Below are positions 25,365 to 34,698 of a stretch of DNA of 64,000 nucleotides, in pieces. Source of the stretch: Anaerolineae bacterium (lineage in GTDB: Bacteria; Chloroflexota; Anaerolineae; Anaerolineales; Villigracilaceae); contig JABGQT010000123.1 of assembly GCA_018648685.1 (NCBI GenBank), positions 1-64,000 of the forward strand. Reading direction: 5' to 3'. The stretch's first letter is position 1, and each line of letters starts with the position of its first letter. Under the pieces are notes generated by a model. It worked only from the letters and a program-made list of their open reading frames with translations, ran no database searches and was not told the DNA's origin. Position numbers and translations under genes: made by a program.

Positions 25365-27824
25365 CTAGAAAGCTTCATTCTGCGTCCTCTCAATAACCTC
25401 CTGCTGGAGATCTGCATTCATGTCATTGAAATAGTCGCTATAGCCAGCCATGCGGACGAGGAGGTCTTTATAGTCGTCGGGGTTTTCTTGCGCGGCGAGC
25501 AGGGTGGCGGTGTCGACGATATTGAACTGGATATGATGCCCGCCGAGGGTGAAATAGCTGCGGATGAGATGCCCGAGCTTTTTGATGTCTTCATCGCGTT
25601 TGAGCAGGCTGGGCAGAAAACGCTGATTGAGCAAGGTGCCACCTGATTTTGTATGATCGATCTTGCTGAGCGATTTAACGACAGCAGAGGGGCCATTTGT
25701 ATCTGCGCCATGAGAGGGAGATGTGCCATCAGAAATGGATTTTCCTGCCAAACGACCATTTGGGGTTGCGCCCATAACTTTGCCAAAATAAACGTGACAA
25801 GTCGTAGAAAGCATATTTAGATGATAGCTTTCACTCTTGATATTTGGCTGCCCGTCGATAAGATCGAAAAGGTCTTCGTAAATGCGAAGGGCGATATCAT
25901 CGGCATAATCATCATCGTTACCAAAAAACGGAGTGCGATTCATAATGGTTTGGCGCATTAACTCTTCGCCTTCAAAGTTTTTTTCCACGGCATCTAGAAC
26001 TTGCTCCATAGAGAAAGTATTATCTTCAATGACATGTTTTTTCAAGGCGGTCAAACTATCTGTTATTGTGCCGAGACCGCAACACTGAATATAGCTGGTG
26101 TTGTAGCGTGGGCCGCCATCATAATAATCTTTGCCCGAAGCGATACAATCATCGATGACGACCGAAAGGAAAGGCGCGGGCGCATATTTGGCGAACATGC
26201 GGTCAATATAATTGCTCACGCGGATCTTTTGGTCAATCACGAAAGAAAGTTGCTTACGAAAAGCGGCATAGAGTTCTTCGAAGCTTTTGAAATCGCGCGG
26301 ATCACCTGTTTGGGTTCCGGCAACTTTTCCGGTAACGGGATCAAGCCCATTATTAAGGGTGACTTCGAGAATTTTCGGGACGTTGAGATAGCCGGTCAGC
26401 AGGTAGGCTTCCTTACCGAAGGCACCCACTTCGATACATCCACTACATCCGCCTTCACGGGCATCTTCGAGCGTTTTCCCTTGGCGCAGCATCTCGAGAA
26501 TATAAACATCGGGATTAAAAATGGATGGGTAGCCATGCCCCTGACGAATAACGTGCGCCGCCGCGTGGACAAATCTGTCTGGCGTTTTGGCGCTGACGTG
26601 TACCGAGTTGCCGGGCTGCAAAATATGCAATTCTTCGACCACGTCGAGCATGATATACGAAACTTCGCTTGTGCCATCCGAGCCATCGCGCTTCACGCCG
26701 CCCAAGTTGATATTCGTAAAATCGTTATACGTGCCGCTCTCACGCGCCGTAATGCCCACTTTTGGCGGCGCGGGGTGATTGTTGACCTTGATCCAGAAAC
26801 AGGAAAGCAGCTCTTTGGCTTCGTCGCGCGTGAGCGTACCTGCGGCTATTTCCTTTTTGTAGAATGGAGCGAGATGTTGGTCAAAATGTCCGGGATTCAT
26901 GGCGTCCCAGCCGTTTAATTCGGTGATGGTTCCCAAGTGGACGAACCAGTACATTTGAATTGCTTCCCATAGTGAACGGGGTGCGCTGCCCGGAACGTGT
27001 CGGCATACCTCGGCAATCTTAAGAAGCTCAACTCGGCGTTGGAGATCATCTTCCTGCGCTGCTAGTTCTTCCGCTAAATCTGCATGACGTTCGGCAAAGA
27101 CGATCACGGCATCGCAAGAGATCGCCATCGCCTTCCACTCTTCGGCTTTGTCGGTCGCTTCGGGATCATTCAAATAATCGAGCGCGGCGATGTTCTCTTC
27201 GATCTCGCGCTTAAAATCGAGCATCCCTTTTTGATAAATTTTGCCATCGAGCGCGGTATGACCAGGCGCACGCTGCTCCATAAATTCGGTAAAAAGCCCC
27301 GCCTGATAGGCCGCTTTCCATTCTTCAGGAACATGATTGAAAATCCGCTCACGCTGGGTTTTTCCTTCCCAATATGGGATCACTTCTCGCGCGTATATAT
27401 CAATATCTTCTTGCGTCGTGTAATAAGGCTGCATATCGCGCGTGTTGAGCACATGAAAATCTTCCACGCTGTGGCAGGTCAGTTCAGGGAAAGTCGGCAC
27501 AGCTTTCGGCTTCGGACCACGTTCTCCAACGATAAGTTCGTCATCGCCGACGTAGAGCGTTTTCTTCTGGCAATGATCGAGAAAATTCATCGCCCGCAAA
27601 ACGGGAATGGAGTATTTGCCATAATTCTCTTTATAAAAAGCGGTCTCGTGCAAAGCGCGCTCAATGGAGATGGTCGGCTCCATCTCCACGCTCAATTTCC
27701 GCAATCGCTGAATGCGCGGATTCATCCCCGGGCCGATCTTATTTTCTAGTGGGGCGTAGAAATTCCCTTCTGCTAAAGCGGGTCTTTCGGGGACTGGATT
27801 TTTAACGTTGACTTTTTCAAACAT
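25365..27824 (-). CDS. Glycyl radical enzyme (PFL-like superfamily), subfamily undetermined
   Basis: This 819-residue enzyme carries both hallmark sites. The thiyl-radical Cys463 is in GGCSGCIEVGAFGKEAY (a CxE arrangement with Glu465), and the radical glycine Gly794 is in VRMAGYSDYF near the C-terminus. PFL itself has a CC pair instead of CxE, so this is a lyase, dehydratase or decarboxylase-type member. The context around the Cys (GAFGKEAYLLTGYLNVPKIL) recalls arylacetate decarboxylases from memory, but no small subunit like HpdC is nearby, so the substrate is unassigned. AGAGGAG is 7 nt upstream. The activase follows. Confidence 0.9.
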   Translation of the reverse strand: MFEKVNVKNPVPERPALAEGNFYAPLENKIGPGMNPRIQRLRKLSVEMEPTISIERALHETAFYKENYGKYSIPVLRAMNFLDHCQKKTLYVGDDELIVGERGPKPKAVPTFPELTCHSVEDFHVLNTRDMQPYYTTQEDIDIYAREVIPYWEGKTQRERIFNHVPEEWKAAYQAGLFTEFMEQRAPGHTALDGKIYQKGMLDFKREIEENIAALDYLNDPEATDKAEEWKAMAISCDAVIVFAERHADLAEELAAQEDDLQRRVELLKIAEVCRHVPGSAPRSLWEAIQMYWFVHLGTITELNGWDAMNPGHFDQHLAPFYKKEIAAGTLTRDEAKELLSCFWIKVNNHPAPPKVGITARESGTYNDFTNINLGGVKRDGSDGTSEVSYIMLDVVEELHILQPGNSVHVSAKTPDRFVHAAAHVIRQGHGYPSIFNPDVYILEMLRQGKTLEDAREGGCSGCIEVGAFGKEAYLLTGYLNVPKILEVTLNNGLDPVTGKVAGTQTGDPRDFKSFEELYAAFRKQLSFVIDQKIRVSNYIDRMFAKYAPAPFLSVVIDDCIASGKDYYDGGPRYNTSYIQCCGLGTITDSLTALKKHVIEDNTFSMEQVLDAVEKNFEGEELMRQTIMNRTPFFGNDDDYADDIALRIYEDLFDLIDGQPNIKSESYHLNMLSTTCHVYFGKVMGATPNGRLAGKSISDGTSPSHGADTNGPSAVVKSLSKIDHTKSGGTLLNQRFLPSLLKRDEDIKKLGHLIRSYFTLGGHHIQFNIVDTATLLAAQENPDDYKDLLVRMAGYSDYFNDMNADLQQEVIERTQNEAF

Positions 27825-27868
27825 GCTATTCTCCTCTAAGAATAAACTTTGGGGAAATCAAAAGATGT

Positions 27869-27889
27869 CTTTGTTGAAAAACAACAAAG
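27869..27889 (-). promoter_or_regulatory. Hairpin in the leader of the glycyl radical operon (possible attenuator)
   Basis: CTTTGTTG pairs with CAACAAAG around AAAAA. On the minus strand it lies between a 25-codon ORF and the glycyl radical enzyme gene, 45 nt before its ATG. The tract after it (ACATCTTTT) is a weak U-run. On the plus strand TTTTT follows. Confidence 0.5.
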
Positions 27890-27927
27890 TTTTTATTATA
27901 AGTAGATTGTCGGTGTTAGGGGGAAGG

Positions 27928-28005
27928 CTACTTGTAGAGCATTAGGCAGCTAAAGAGACGGCGATAGGTTTTGCATAAACTTTTGGGAAGAATATTCTTT
28001 GCCAT
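27928..28005 (-). CDS. 25-residue leader-like peptide upstream of the glycyl radical enzyme
   Basis: This short ORF starts MAKNILPKSLCKTYRRLF and ends after a further seven residues (SCLMLYK). It is cationic with two cysteines. A strong Shine-Dalgarno (AGGAG) lies 7 nt before its ATG, and a consensus-like promoter lies just upstream. Its place between promoter, hairpin and enzyme gene is that of a leader peptide, but an independent small protein is possible. No family is recognised. Confidence 0.45.
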   Translation of the reverse strand: MAKNILPKSLCKTYRRLFSCLMLYK

Positions 28006-28027
28006 CTTTATCTCCTGAAGTATTTGA

Positions 28028-28056
28028 AATATACAGGAGAAGGGATTGAGAGTCAA
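28028..28056 (-). promoter_or_regulatory. Sigma70-type promoter of the glycyl radical operon
   Basis: On the minus strand TTGACT (28051-28056), a 17-bp spacer and TATATT (28028-28033) form a near-consensus promoter. The transcript would begin shortly before the leader ORF ribosome binding site. Confidence 0.7.
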
Positions 28057-28127
28057 GAAATTAAAGGTGTAGGGATTTGCCTCACGATTTCCACATTTTT
28101 GTTAGCGAAGGCGGTTAAATTGTGAGT

Positions 28128-28538
28128 TTAGATTATATTGCCATCTCCTCTGACACCAAACAAATATAAACCAAGAGTAATAAAGAAGGTGGTAGCAACT
28201 GAGGCCCACAGGGCGAACTGAATGAGACTGTTCCATGATACCCATGTGCCAATCAGGCCGAAATAGCATAGGCAAAGACAGGCACTACCATTACTGACAA
28301 TACCTACCAATATTGAACCCATCGCCCTTTTGCCCTTCAGCGATGCCTTTAAACCAAACCAATATTCGACACATAAAGAAAGGTACGCAAACCCCAACAA
28401 GCGGATAAACATATATGTATCTTGCTGAGGAAAGCCTAAGGTTTTGAGCCAACAGGGAGGCAAAAGAATTAATGACGTAGACCAAAAGAGTATCGTTGTT
28501 GCAATCTTGAAGACGAACACTTTGGCTAAGTTATTCAA
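28128..28538 (-). CDS. Small four-helix membrane protein, unknown
   Basis: This 136-residue protein has about four hydrophobic segments, with IRLLGFAYLSLCVEYWFGLK in the second. The start is TTG with AGGATAA about 5 nt upstream. It lies after a hairpin that separates it from the preceding 283-residue membrane protein gene. No function can be assigned. Confidence 0.6.
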   Translation of the reverse strand: MNNLAKVFVFKIATTILFWSTSLILLPPCWLKTLGFPQQDTYMFIRLLGFAYLSLCVEYWFGLKASLKGKRAMGSILVGIVSNGSACLCLCYFGLIGTWVSWNSLIQFALWASVATTFFITLGLYLFGVRGDGNII

Positions 28539-28560
28539 ATGGTTATCCTATTAGCTATAA

Positions 28561-28593
28561 CAAAACCCTCATTTATCCTCATTGAGGGTTTTG
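28561..28593. terminator. Hairpin/terminator between membrane-protein genes
   Basis: CAAAACCCTCA (28561-28571) pairs with TGAGGGTTTTG (28583-28593). The U-tract is weak on both strands. It is placed just after the 283-residue gene on the minus strand. Confidence 0.65.
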
Positions 28594-28631
28594 TTGATGA
28601 ATTTTTCTTACAAGAGCAATTGGACAGGAAC

Positions 28632-29483
28632 TTATTCACTCGAAGTGCTACCAGCAGGACTTTTTTCGCTAGCATCACGCAAAAAGAGTGGTTTGCTGGC
28701 TGTGAACCAGGCAATGCCAAAAAGTTCCAGCATGATGGTTTCTGCCCAGTATGTTTGGTCTGGAATGATACATACATTGCCTTTGAGAAAAAGTCCCAAG
28801 GCAGCAAGCGCTATGATTAGTAAAAGAGAAGACCACCCTGAAAGGTTATAGATGAAGCGTCGCCACTTGAGCGCATCCGTATACCAGATGCGCGTTTCTC
28901 CGCGTGTTTCGATCTTTTCATTCAGCCTGCTTTTAAAAGCCACGAGACAAAAATAGACGGTGCTCAGGAACAGGATTGCGGCAAAAACCAAGTGGATCGT
29001 AGTAATATGTTTAGAGAAGGCGCTGCTATCTGGTTGCATACCGAAAAGCAAAATCTGGATGCACTCATGTCCCGCTTCAGTGGGAAAGAGTGCCACGATC
29101 CAGGCGGCGCTGCCTGCGATCCAGCTTACGATGTCTTCTTCTCGTTCGCGCTCCCAAATGCGAAATTCGACCGCTTTGGGCCCCAGCTTGTGAAAGAACT
29201 TTTCCACCTGCCCAGACGTTAGTTTATATCTGTGACCCTTGTAGCTCATCAGGAAAGCCCCAATGACGAACAAGGAACCGACAAAAATATCGCGCGGACT
29301 TGGGAAATATGGCAAGAAAGGGAACTCTGTGGGGGTATGGTAAGATGCGCTGATGGAGTTTGGAAAGCCCCATCCAGCAACGATGACGACTAGCGGGAGG
29401 AAGATGGCGATCAATCCAATAAAGCGACGGATAGTGTGGTGGTCGAAAACCATCTCAGACGAATCAACCTTTGTTTGGTTCAT
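28632..29483 (-). CDS. Integral membrane protein, DUF998-like
   Basis: The 283 residues have about six hydrophobic helices. After the first helix the extracytoplasmic part reads SISASYHTPTEFPFLPYF, followed by PRDIFVGSLFVIGAFLMSYKGH. This ISxYY...RDxFVG pattern is seen in a family of uncharacterised membrane proteins. A conserved acidic/His region (FPTEAGHECIQILLF) follows. AGGAG is 6 nt upstream. Function unknown. Confidence 0.65.
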   Translation of the reverse strand: MNQTKVDSSEMVFDHHTIRRFIGLIAIFLPLVVIVAGWGFPNSISASYHTPTEFPFLPYFPSPRDIFVGSLFVIGAFLMSYKGHRYKLTSGQVEKFFHKLGPKAVEFRIWEREREEDIVSWIAGSAAWIVALFPTEAGHECIQILLFGMQPDSSAFSKHITTIHLVFAAILFLSTVYFCLVAFKSRLNEKIETRGETRIWYTDALKWRRFIYNLSGWSSLLLIIALAALGLFLKGNVCIIPDQTYWAETIMLELFGIAWFTASKPLFLRDASEKSPAGSTSSE

Positions 29484-29591
29484 TATTTTCTCCTTCCCGC
29501 AGCGGGTGTATTTACGACACTATTACTATACAGGGAATATTCTGTGATTTCAACAAATTCCCCTTATTTGCGGAATCCCTGATAAAGTATT

Positions 29592-30167
29592 TTACATAAA
29601 ACTGCTAGTTGCTTCAGCTGACCCCGGTTGATTTTGGGGCCGAACACGGCAACACAACACGATAATTAAGATAAGGGTCATAACAAAAAAGATCAATTTG
29701 ATTGATGTTGCGGTACTCGCAACCTGTATCCAGGCATCTTGCATTGGGACAGATTCTGTAAAGCGCGATAATTGGCCTAGCTGGATAAGGTTTTCTGTCC
29801 AGTCGGCGATCACTGTGATCGCAACTGGTGCCATGAGCCACCCATTTGCAAATGGCCGATTGGCCCATGTCCATGCGAGGAAGAGGCCCGTTAATAACCC
29901 CGCGCCATATGCGAAAGGGAAAGCGAGATCAGCCAAAAGAAAGCACCTTTCGGCATCTCGTCCGTCCACTTCAAGCCACTCCCAAAAATTCATCATATCT
30001 GCTTCGTTGTATCCCCAAACTCTGAAATTAAGTGGAATAGATGCCGAGTTGTCTATCTCTGGCAATTTATTCCGACCCGTCAGGACCATCATTAAGGCCC
30101 CAAGGATCAAGAACACTGCCAAAGGAATACCAATTGCAACAATTACTCTGGTAAACACCGGTTTCAT
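29592..30167 (-). CDS. Four-helix membrane protein, unknown
   Basis: The 191 residues have an N-terminal helix, an extracytoplasmic stretch (YNEADMMNFWEWLEVDGRD) and three more helices, the third within MAPVAITVIADWTENLIQLG. AAGGAG lies before the ATG. It is upstream of the 283-residue membrane protein gene by about 110 bp and may be co-transcribed with it. No family is recognised. Confidence 0.6.
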   Translation of the reverse strand: MKPVFTRVIVAIGIPLAVFLILGALMMVLTGRNKLPEIDNSASIPLNFRVWGYNEADMMNFWEWLEVDGRDAERCFLLADLAFPFAYGAGLLTGLFLAWTWANRPFANGWLMAPVAITVIADWTENLIQLGQLSRFTESVPMQDAWIQVASTATSIKLIFFVMTLILIIVLCCRVRPQNQPGSAEATSSFM

Positions 30168-30282
30168 TATTTGCTCCTTCCCTTAAACTGCCTGTCTCTT
30201 CGATCTTTATTCTAAACAAAATAGTGCTTATTGTGATTATACATAAAAAAAGCTTTTTTGATGAATAAAAAATGTATCTTCC

Positions 30283-30493
30283 TAGGGCAATCGCATCTAA
30301 TTCAAAATCTATAAGTTTTCTGTGTTTTCGTGCGGGCTAAAGCCACTTTCTCAGTACATAGAAGCCCTTCAGGCTGAAAGCTGAGTCGGATAAATCCGAC
30401 TTTCATGCGATGAGGCAGGGATTTATCCCGCACCTATGCTTGAATTTGAGTTTTTTGTTTTTGATGCAGAATAATTTAGATGCGATTGCCCTA
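30283..30493. mobile_element. MITE-like element with 18-bp terminal inverted repeats
   Basis: Perfect 18-bp terminal inverted repeats (TAGGGCAATCGCATCTAA at 30283-30300, and its complement at 30476-30493) bound a 211-bp non-coding unit. A near-duplicate TGTATCTTCC / TGTATCTCCC flanks it, compatible with a 10-bp target duplication carrying one change. Internal palindromes (GTCGGAT-AA-ATCCGAC, GGGATTTATCCC) are nested inside. It contains no transposase, so it would be non-autonomous. Confidence 0.7.
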
Positions 30494-30508
30494 TGTATCT
30501 CCCCATTT

Positions 30509-31657
30509 CTACTCACAACTACTCGTCCCCGACTCAGGCTCTTCGGAAGAAGAAGGTGGCGAGATCGTGGGCCACGTCCCCGCTTCGAACATCTCTACAT
30601 AAGTCTTCATCTCGTCAAAATCCGCTTGCCAAATAAAAGTAGTGTACTTTCCAACAGGATCATATATTTCTCCTGACCTAAAGGTATTACGTGGGAAAGA
30701 AGAAAAAACGATATTGCTGATCGGCATCTGCGTCCCCAAACAAGCCAATTGGCTGAGTTGCAAGGGTGTCAAATCGGTCTGTACATTTTCCTGAAAAGAA
30801 TTGATCATCGCAGGGATTTGGGGAATAACATCCGGGCTTTTGAGCTTTTCTTGCAAGGTGCAGACAACTAGGTTTTGATAATCCATTCTGTTAAAGACGC
30901 TACCCTTCCGGTTGCGTGCCAGTGTTAGTGCTTGTTCGCCAGTAAGATGATTCTCTCCAGCCGGGAAGTAGAGTCGCTCGCTCTGGTCGTAGGAATAACG
31001 CCCATCGATCTCTTCTTCGAGCGTTATATCCAAGCCGCCAAGCGCATCGACTACATCTACAAAAACATCCATGCTCACAGCAAGATAGTGATCTACATCC
31101 AAACCAAAATTCCTATCGAGTGTCCGAGCCAAAAGCCCCGGCCCCTCGCTGGGATGATCCCAATAATGCAAACCAGGGTTTCCCCAATAATAGGCCGTAT
31201 TCAATTTTTGCTGATTTGTGCCCAAATTATCTCTAACTTCGGGAATTTTCACCCACAGGTCACGCGGAAAAGCCAAAACCGTCACGCGCTGAGTCTGAAA
31301 ATCCACACGAATAGCGCGGATAACATCGGAACGCCCATATTTATATTCATCTGAACGCGCATCGCTCCCAATGCCCAAAAGCATCATCGTAGGCAGATCT
31401 GCGCAAGACAAAAAGGGAGGCACAGGCGTTTCCGTTTCATATCCGAAAGTAGGCAAGGGCGTTCTCGTTTGATCAAGAGAATTTGGCACAACAGTCCATG
31501 TTGCAGGAAGCTCCCAAGGGGTCGAATTCAGCGCAGGTCCTAAAGGTTTTTGCGACCAATTACGATAAAGGCCAACGCCTTCGTAAAAAATTCCCAAAGA
31601 CAAGGCACAAGCGAAAAGGGTCATGATAGCAAGGATGTTTTTTTGTGATTTAGTCAT
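30509..31657 (-). CDS. LytR-CpsA-Psr (LCP) family protein
   Basis: LCP proteins transfer glycopolymers from undecaprenyl carriers to the cell wall or envelope. This 382-residue member has an N-terminal signal anchor (about 9-27) and a proline/threonine linker. The LCP domain follows: LLGIGSDARSDEYKYGRSDVIRAIRVD, VTVLAFPRDLWVKIP, LNTAYYWGNPG and EQALTLARNRKGSVFNRMDYQ, with the Asp and Arg residues that bind the pyrophosphate lipid. The C-terminal tail is Ser/Glu-rich. Its stop codon lies 15 bp from the MITE-like element. Confidence 0.93.
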   Translation of the reverse strand: MTKSQKNILAIMTLFACALSLGIFYEGVGLYRNWSQKPLGPALNSTPWELPATWTVVPNSLDQTRTPLPTFGYETETPVPPFLSCADLPTMMLLGIGSDARSDEYKYGRSDVIRAIRVDFQTQRVTVLAFPRDLWVKIPEVRDNLGTNQQKLNTAYYWGNPGLHYWDHPSEGPGLLARTLDRNFGLDVDHYLAVSMDVFVDVVDALGGLDITLEEEIDGRYSYDQSERLYFPAGENHLTGEQALTLARNRKGSVFNRMDYQNLVVCTLQEKLKSPDVIPQIPAMINSFQENVQTDLTPLQLSQLACLGTQMPISNIVFSSFPRNTFRSGEIYDPVGKYTTFIWQADFDEMKTYVEMFEAGTWPTISPPSSSEEPESGTSSCE

Positions 31658-32029
31658 CTGCGTTATTATACAACTTTCGTGAGTGAATAAATACTGCTAT
31701 GAGAGAAAAGTTGTCGTCGTATTTTTTAACACGAATGTGCGCGAATAAGCGAATGCCGCGAATACTTCTTTGGATCATAAGGCAAAAGAGTTTAAAGGTG
31801 ACGTAAATGTAGCGAAACACCTTCTAATGTGAGAGTTATCCCGCCCATTTTCGCACAAAATCTACACAAGATATTTGTCTTTTTGCTTTTATTTGCGCTA
31901 TTCGTCAATTCGCGAGCGTTCGCGTTGAGATTTCTAGGTTTCTTTTTAAATTTTCCAACAAGATCTGCGCGCTCACACAGCTTGCTGTTTTCTCAAAACT
32001 TCAAATCTTTTCCCTTATAATCCCTTCTT
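31658..32029. other. Intergenic region with degenerate repeat remnants
   Basis: This 372-bp gap lies between the divergent LCP and membrane-protein genes. I see no gene. Two stretches rich in GCGAATA/GCGAATG motifs (about 31728-31770 and 31887-31930, the second in the opposite sense) look like worn copies of a dispersed repeat. Promoters for both flanking genes must lie here but none is clear. Confidence 0.4.
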
Positions 32030-33076
32030 ATGAATACTCTCTTATCAATATTTATTTTCACTCTTGGGCTGGCACTCATTACCAGCACTTTGTTTTCCGC
32101 GCTCTCAACCTTTGTCTTGCCACGCAGCGCTCGCTCTTGGCTCAACCGCATCGTATTTGGTAATCTGCGTCGTGTTTTTGAAAAGATCATGCGCTTTACC
32201 AAACGCTATGAAAGAAAAGAAGCGATCTTCGCCTATTTCGCACCCATTGGCTTGCTGCTTCTTGTCCCTGCCTGGTATATATTATTGACCATCGGATACG
32301 CAGCGATCTACTGGTCATTGGGCGCAGGAGATATTTTTACATCTTTTCGATTAAGCGGATCATCACTCTTAACCCTCGGATTTGCAACATCCGACAACAT
32401 CTTCATCAATCTGCTGATATTTTCCGAAGCCACACTTGGATTGATCTTGGTTGCGCTTCTCATCGCCTACCTGCCCACAATCTATGCCGCTTTTTCGCGC
32501 CGCGAAGAATTTGTCAACTTGCTCGAAGTCCGTGCTGGTAATCCTCCATCCTCTGTTGAGATGCTCCTACGCTTCAATCGCATTCACGGGCTGAATAAGC
32601 TAGATGAATACTGGACTTCTTGGGAAGCCTGGTTCGCACAAGTTGAAGAAAGCCATTCCACCCTTCCAATGCTGGTCTTCTTTCGCTCCCCACGTGGAGA
32701 TCAATCCTGGATAACGGCTGGCGGAACTGTTCTGGATGCCGCAGCCTTAACCCTCTCAGCATTAGATCTCCCCCCTTCTGCTGCTGCATCCTTATGCATT
32801 CGCGCAGGATTTCTATCATTTCGGCGCATTGCTGAAAATTTCGTCCTTTCCTTCCCACAAGACCCACATTTCCCTGAAACACCGATCAGCATTGACGAAA
32901 ATGAATTTATGGCCGTGCTGGACCGATTGGAAGAAGCAGACATCCCATTAAAAGAAGATCGCGCCCAAGCCTGGCTAGATTTTGCCGGATGGCGCGTCAA
33001 TTACGATCATACCCTGATCGCTTTGTCTCGTTTAATTATGGCTCCGCCAAGTTTCTGGTCAAGTGACCGTTATTAG
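32030..33076 (+). CDS. Membrane protein with a possible pore-loop region
   Basis: The 348 residues have three or four hydrophobic helices in the first 160 residues, then a soluble helical domain. Between two helices SGSSLLTLGFATSDNIF has the look of a pore loop of two-helix ion channels, though it is not a canonical K+ filter (TVGYG). The C-terminal half contains EEFVNLLEVRAGNPPSSVEMLLR. No function is assigned. It is convergent with the RibD-like gene, with a 2-bp gap. Confidence 0.65.
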   Translation: MNTLLSIFIFTLGLALITSTLFSALSTFVLPRSARSWLNRIVFGNLRRVFEKIMRFTKRYERKEAIFAYFAPIGLLLLVPAWYILLTIGYAAIYWSLGAGDIFTSFRLSGSSLLTLGFATSDNIFINLLIFSEATLGLILVALLIAYLPTIYAAFSRREEFVNLLEVRAGNPPSSVEMLLRFNRIHGLNKLDEYWTSWEAWFAQVEESHSTLPMLVFFRSPRGDQSWITAGGTVLDAAALTLSALDLPPSAAASLCIRAGFLSFRRIAENFVLSFPQDPHFPETPISIDENEFMAVLDRLEEADIPLKEDRAQAWLDFAGWRVNYDHTLIALSRLIMAPPSFWSSDRY

Positions 33077-33078
33077 CA

Positions 33079-33747
33079 TTAACGTATCACTTTATATTTA
33101 GCCAAGATTCCCCCGTCATCCAACTTTTCCAAATTCAACAGATTTAATTTCTCCCCATCCAAAACCCCTTTGCCATCAACAAGGGTTGGGGCATTCGCGC
33201 CGCCAAAAATAAGAGGTGCAATATAAACCAGAATCTCATTCACCAGCCCAGCCGTGAGAAAGGCAGCATTTATTCCACCGCCGCCTTCAACCATCAGATT
33301 TTCAATTCCCCATTCTTCTAAAAAAGCCAGCGCGGCGTTCAAATCTACGCGCTTTTTGCCCAACACACAGACCACAGCCCCGGCTTCGCGCAAAAGAGCG
33401 AGTTGCGTGGCAGAAGTCTGCTCGGTGGTGAAGATGATGACTTTTCCCCTCCCCGCTGTCAGAAAGCGGCTTTTAGCGGTTAATGTCGCTTTTGAGACGA
33501 TGCCTACTTTAACGGGATCAGGTTCAAATCCACGCGCGACCCGTTCATCCCGCAGCGTAGCGGATTTTACAGTCAGGCGCGGATCTTCATCCAACAATGT
33601 TCGTCCGCCAACCAAGATCGCATCGCTTTCAGCGCGCAAGCGATCCACTCTTTCCCAATCTGAATCCGATGAGATTTTTGCACCCTGGCGAGCGACATTG
33701 TCAATTTTGCCATCGAGGGTCATCGCAACGTTGATGATGATTTTCAT
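33079..33747 (-). CDS. Archaeal-type RibD C-terminal reductase (diaminopyrimidine-phosphate reductase-like)
   Basis: This 222-residue DHFR-fold enzyme matches the RibD_C / archaeal RIB7 (ArfC) family that reduces a ribosylaminopyrimidine phosphate with NAD(P)H. Motifs seen are [10 protein letters not shown] at the N-terminus, [21 protein letters not shown] and [14 protein letters not shown]. The deaminase domain of bifunctional RibD is absent. It overlaps the methyltransferase stop as ATGA, and ends the eight-gene operon. Its substrate in this cluster may be a pterin or pyrimidine intermediate rather than riboflavin. Confidence 0.85.
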   Translation of the reverse strand: MKIIINVAMTLDGKIDNVARQGAKISSDSDWERVDRLRAESDAILVGGRTLLDEDPRLTVKSATLRDERVARGFEPDPVKVGIVSKATLTAKSRFLTAGRGKVIIFTTEQTSATQLALLREAGAVVCVLGKKRVDLNAALAFLEEWGIENLMVEGGGGINAAFLTAGLVNEILVYIAPLIFGGANAPTLVDGKGVLDGEKLNLLNLEKLDDGGILAKYKVIR

Positions 33748-34640
33748 GGAATTTTCCCAAAAAAATCGAGTTGATGGGCGATGTAAACCAGCGTGCCGCT
33801 CTCGATTTGGGCGTGGCGCACGCTCGCCCAGGCATCGAGGCGGCGAGATTCAATTTCTCCGTCCAGCCCCCCATGAACAGTATCTACGATGAAATGCAAA
33901 AAATACGCCTCATCGGCGGGATAGCCATTTTCATCGCCGAAGACGACCCAATCTGAGCTTCCTGCTTCGACAATTTCACCGCCCGCTTCACGTAAATGAC
34001 TGAAAAGATGCCGCCCCGCGTGGCTATCGCCAGAAAGCTTTCCATCAATGATGCGCTCATCCATCGTGCGGTGATAGGCAGCCATGATCTCTTCGTCGTG
34101 CGGGATGGCTGGCTCAAAGATGGTCTCACCATCAAAATTGATCGTGAAATAAAAGTGTCCCTGCGGCTTTAGAAGTTCAAAAAGCTTTGGCAAGGTGGCG
34201 GGAATATCTACCAGATCAAGAAAAGCGTGTGCGATAAGCAGATCGTATTTTTCGTCAGCAGCACGACACGCCAGAAAGTCAAAAAGGTCTTCGGCGAGAA
34301 AGGCCACTTTGGTGACTTGACCGTTCTTCCACAAGACAAGCTTTTCACCTTCCCAACTTACAACAAAACTATTCTCTTCTGCCCATTTTGGCAGACGCTC
34401 GCGGGCTGCGGCGATATTTTCGGATTGTTCATCAAGGAGCGTATAGCGGACGTGCTGAAGAACATGGCGTTCAAGCAGGCGCTCGATCATCGTCCCGATG
34501 CCGCCGCCGATCTCAAGAATTTCGACATCTTCGTAAGTATCAAGGGAGACGGCGAGCGCGTCCCACGCGCGTTGATTGAGAGCACGGTCGTCAACACTTT
34601 TTTTGGAGGCGAGATAACGGGGGAAATTATTATAATTGGA
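33744..34640 (-). CDS. Class I SAM-dependent methyltransferase
   Basis: The 298 residues have the SAM-binding motif [19 protein letters not shown] (about residues 38-56), a second acidic motif (LLDEQSENI) and [14 protein letters not shown] as a motif IV-like segment. Later regions ([15 protein letters not shown]) fit a small-molecule methyltransferase. The ATG at 34640 is preferred over a TTG further upstream. It is coupled to the RibD-like reductase (4-nt overlap) and follows the glycosyltransferase by 66 bp. Confidence 0.82.
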   Translation of the reverse strand, partial: SNYNNFPRYLASKKSVDDRALNQRAWDALAVSLDTYEDVEILEIGGGIGTMIERLLERHVLQHVRYTLLDEQSENIAAARERLPKWAEENSFVVSWEGEKLVLWKNGQVTKVAFLAEDLFDFLACRAADEKYDLLIAHAFLDLVDIPATLPKLFELLKPQGHFYFTINFDGETIFEPAIPHDEEIMAAYHRTMDERIIDGKLSGDSHAGRHLFSHLREAGGEIVEAGSSDWVVFGDENGYPADEAYFLHFIVDTVHGGLDGEIESRRLDAWASVRHAQIESGTLVYIAHQLDFFGKIP

Positions 34641-34698
34641 CATAGTTTTCTTCACAAAATAATAGCCAAAACGATTAAACAAAGGATTTTCCTCGTAG

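Noticed and set aside
25326..27749. Several long plus-strand frames opposite the glycyl radical enzyme (for example 26001-26918 and 27084-27749)
   Set aside because: They are shadows of a codon-biased real gene on the minus strand, with no start signals and no recognisable domains.
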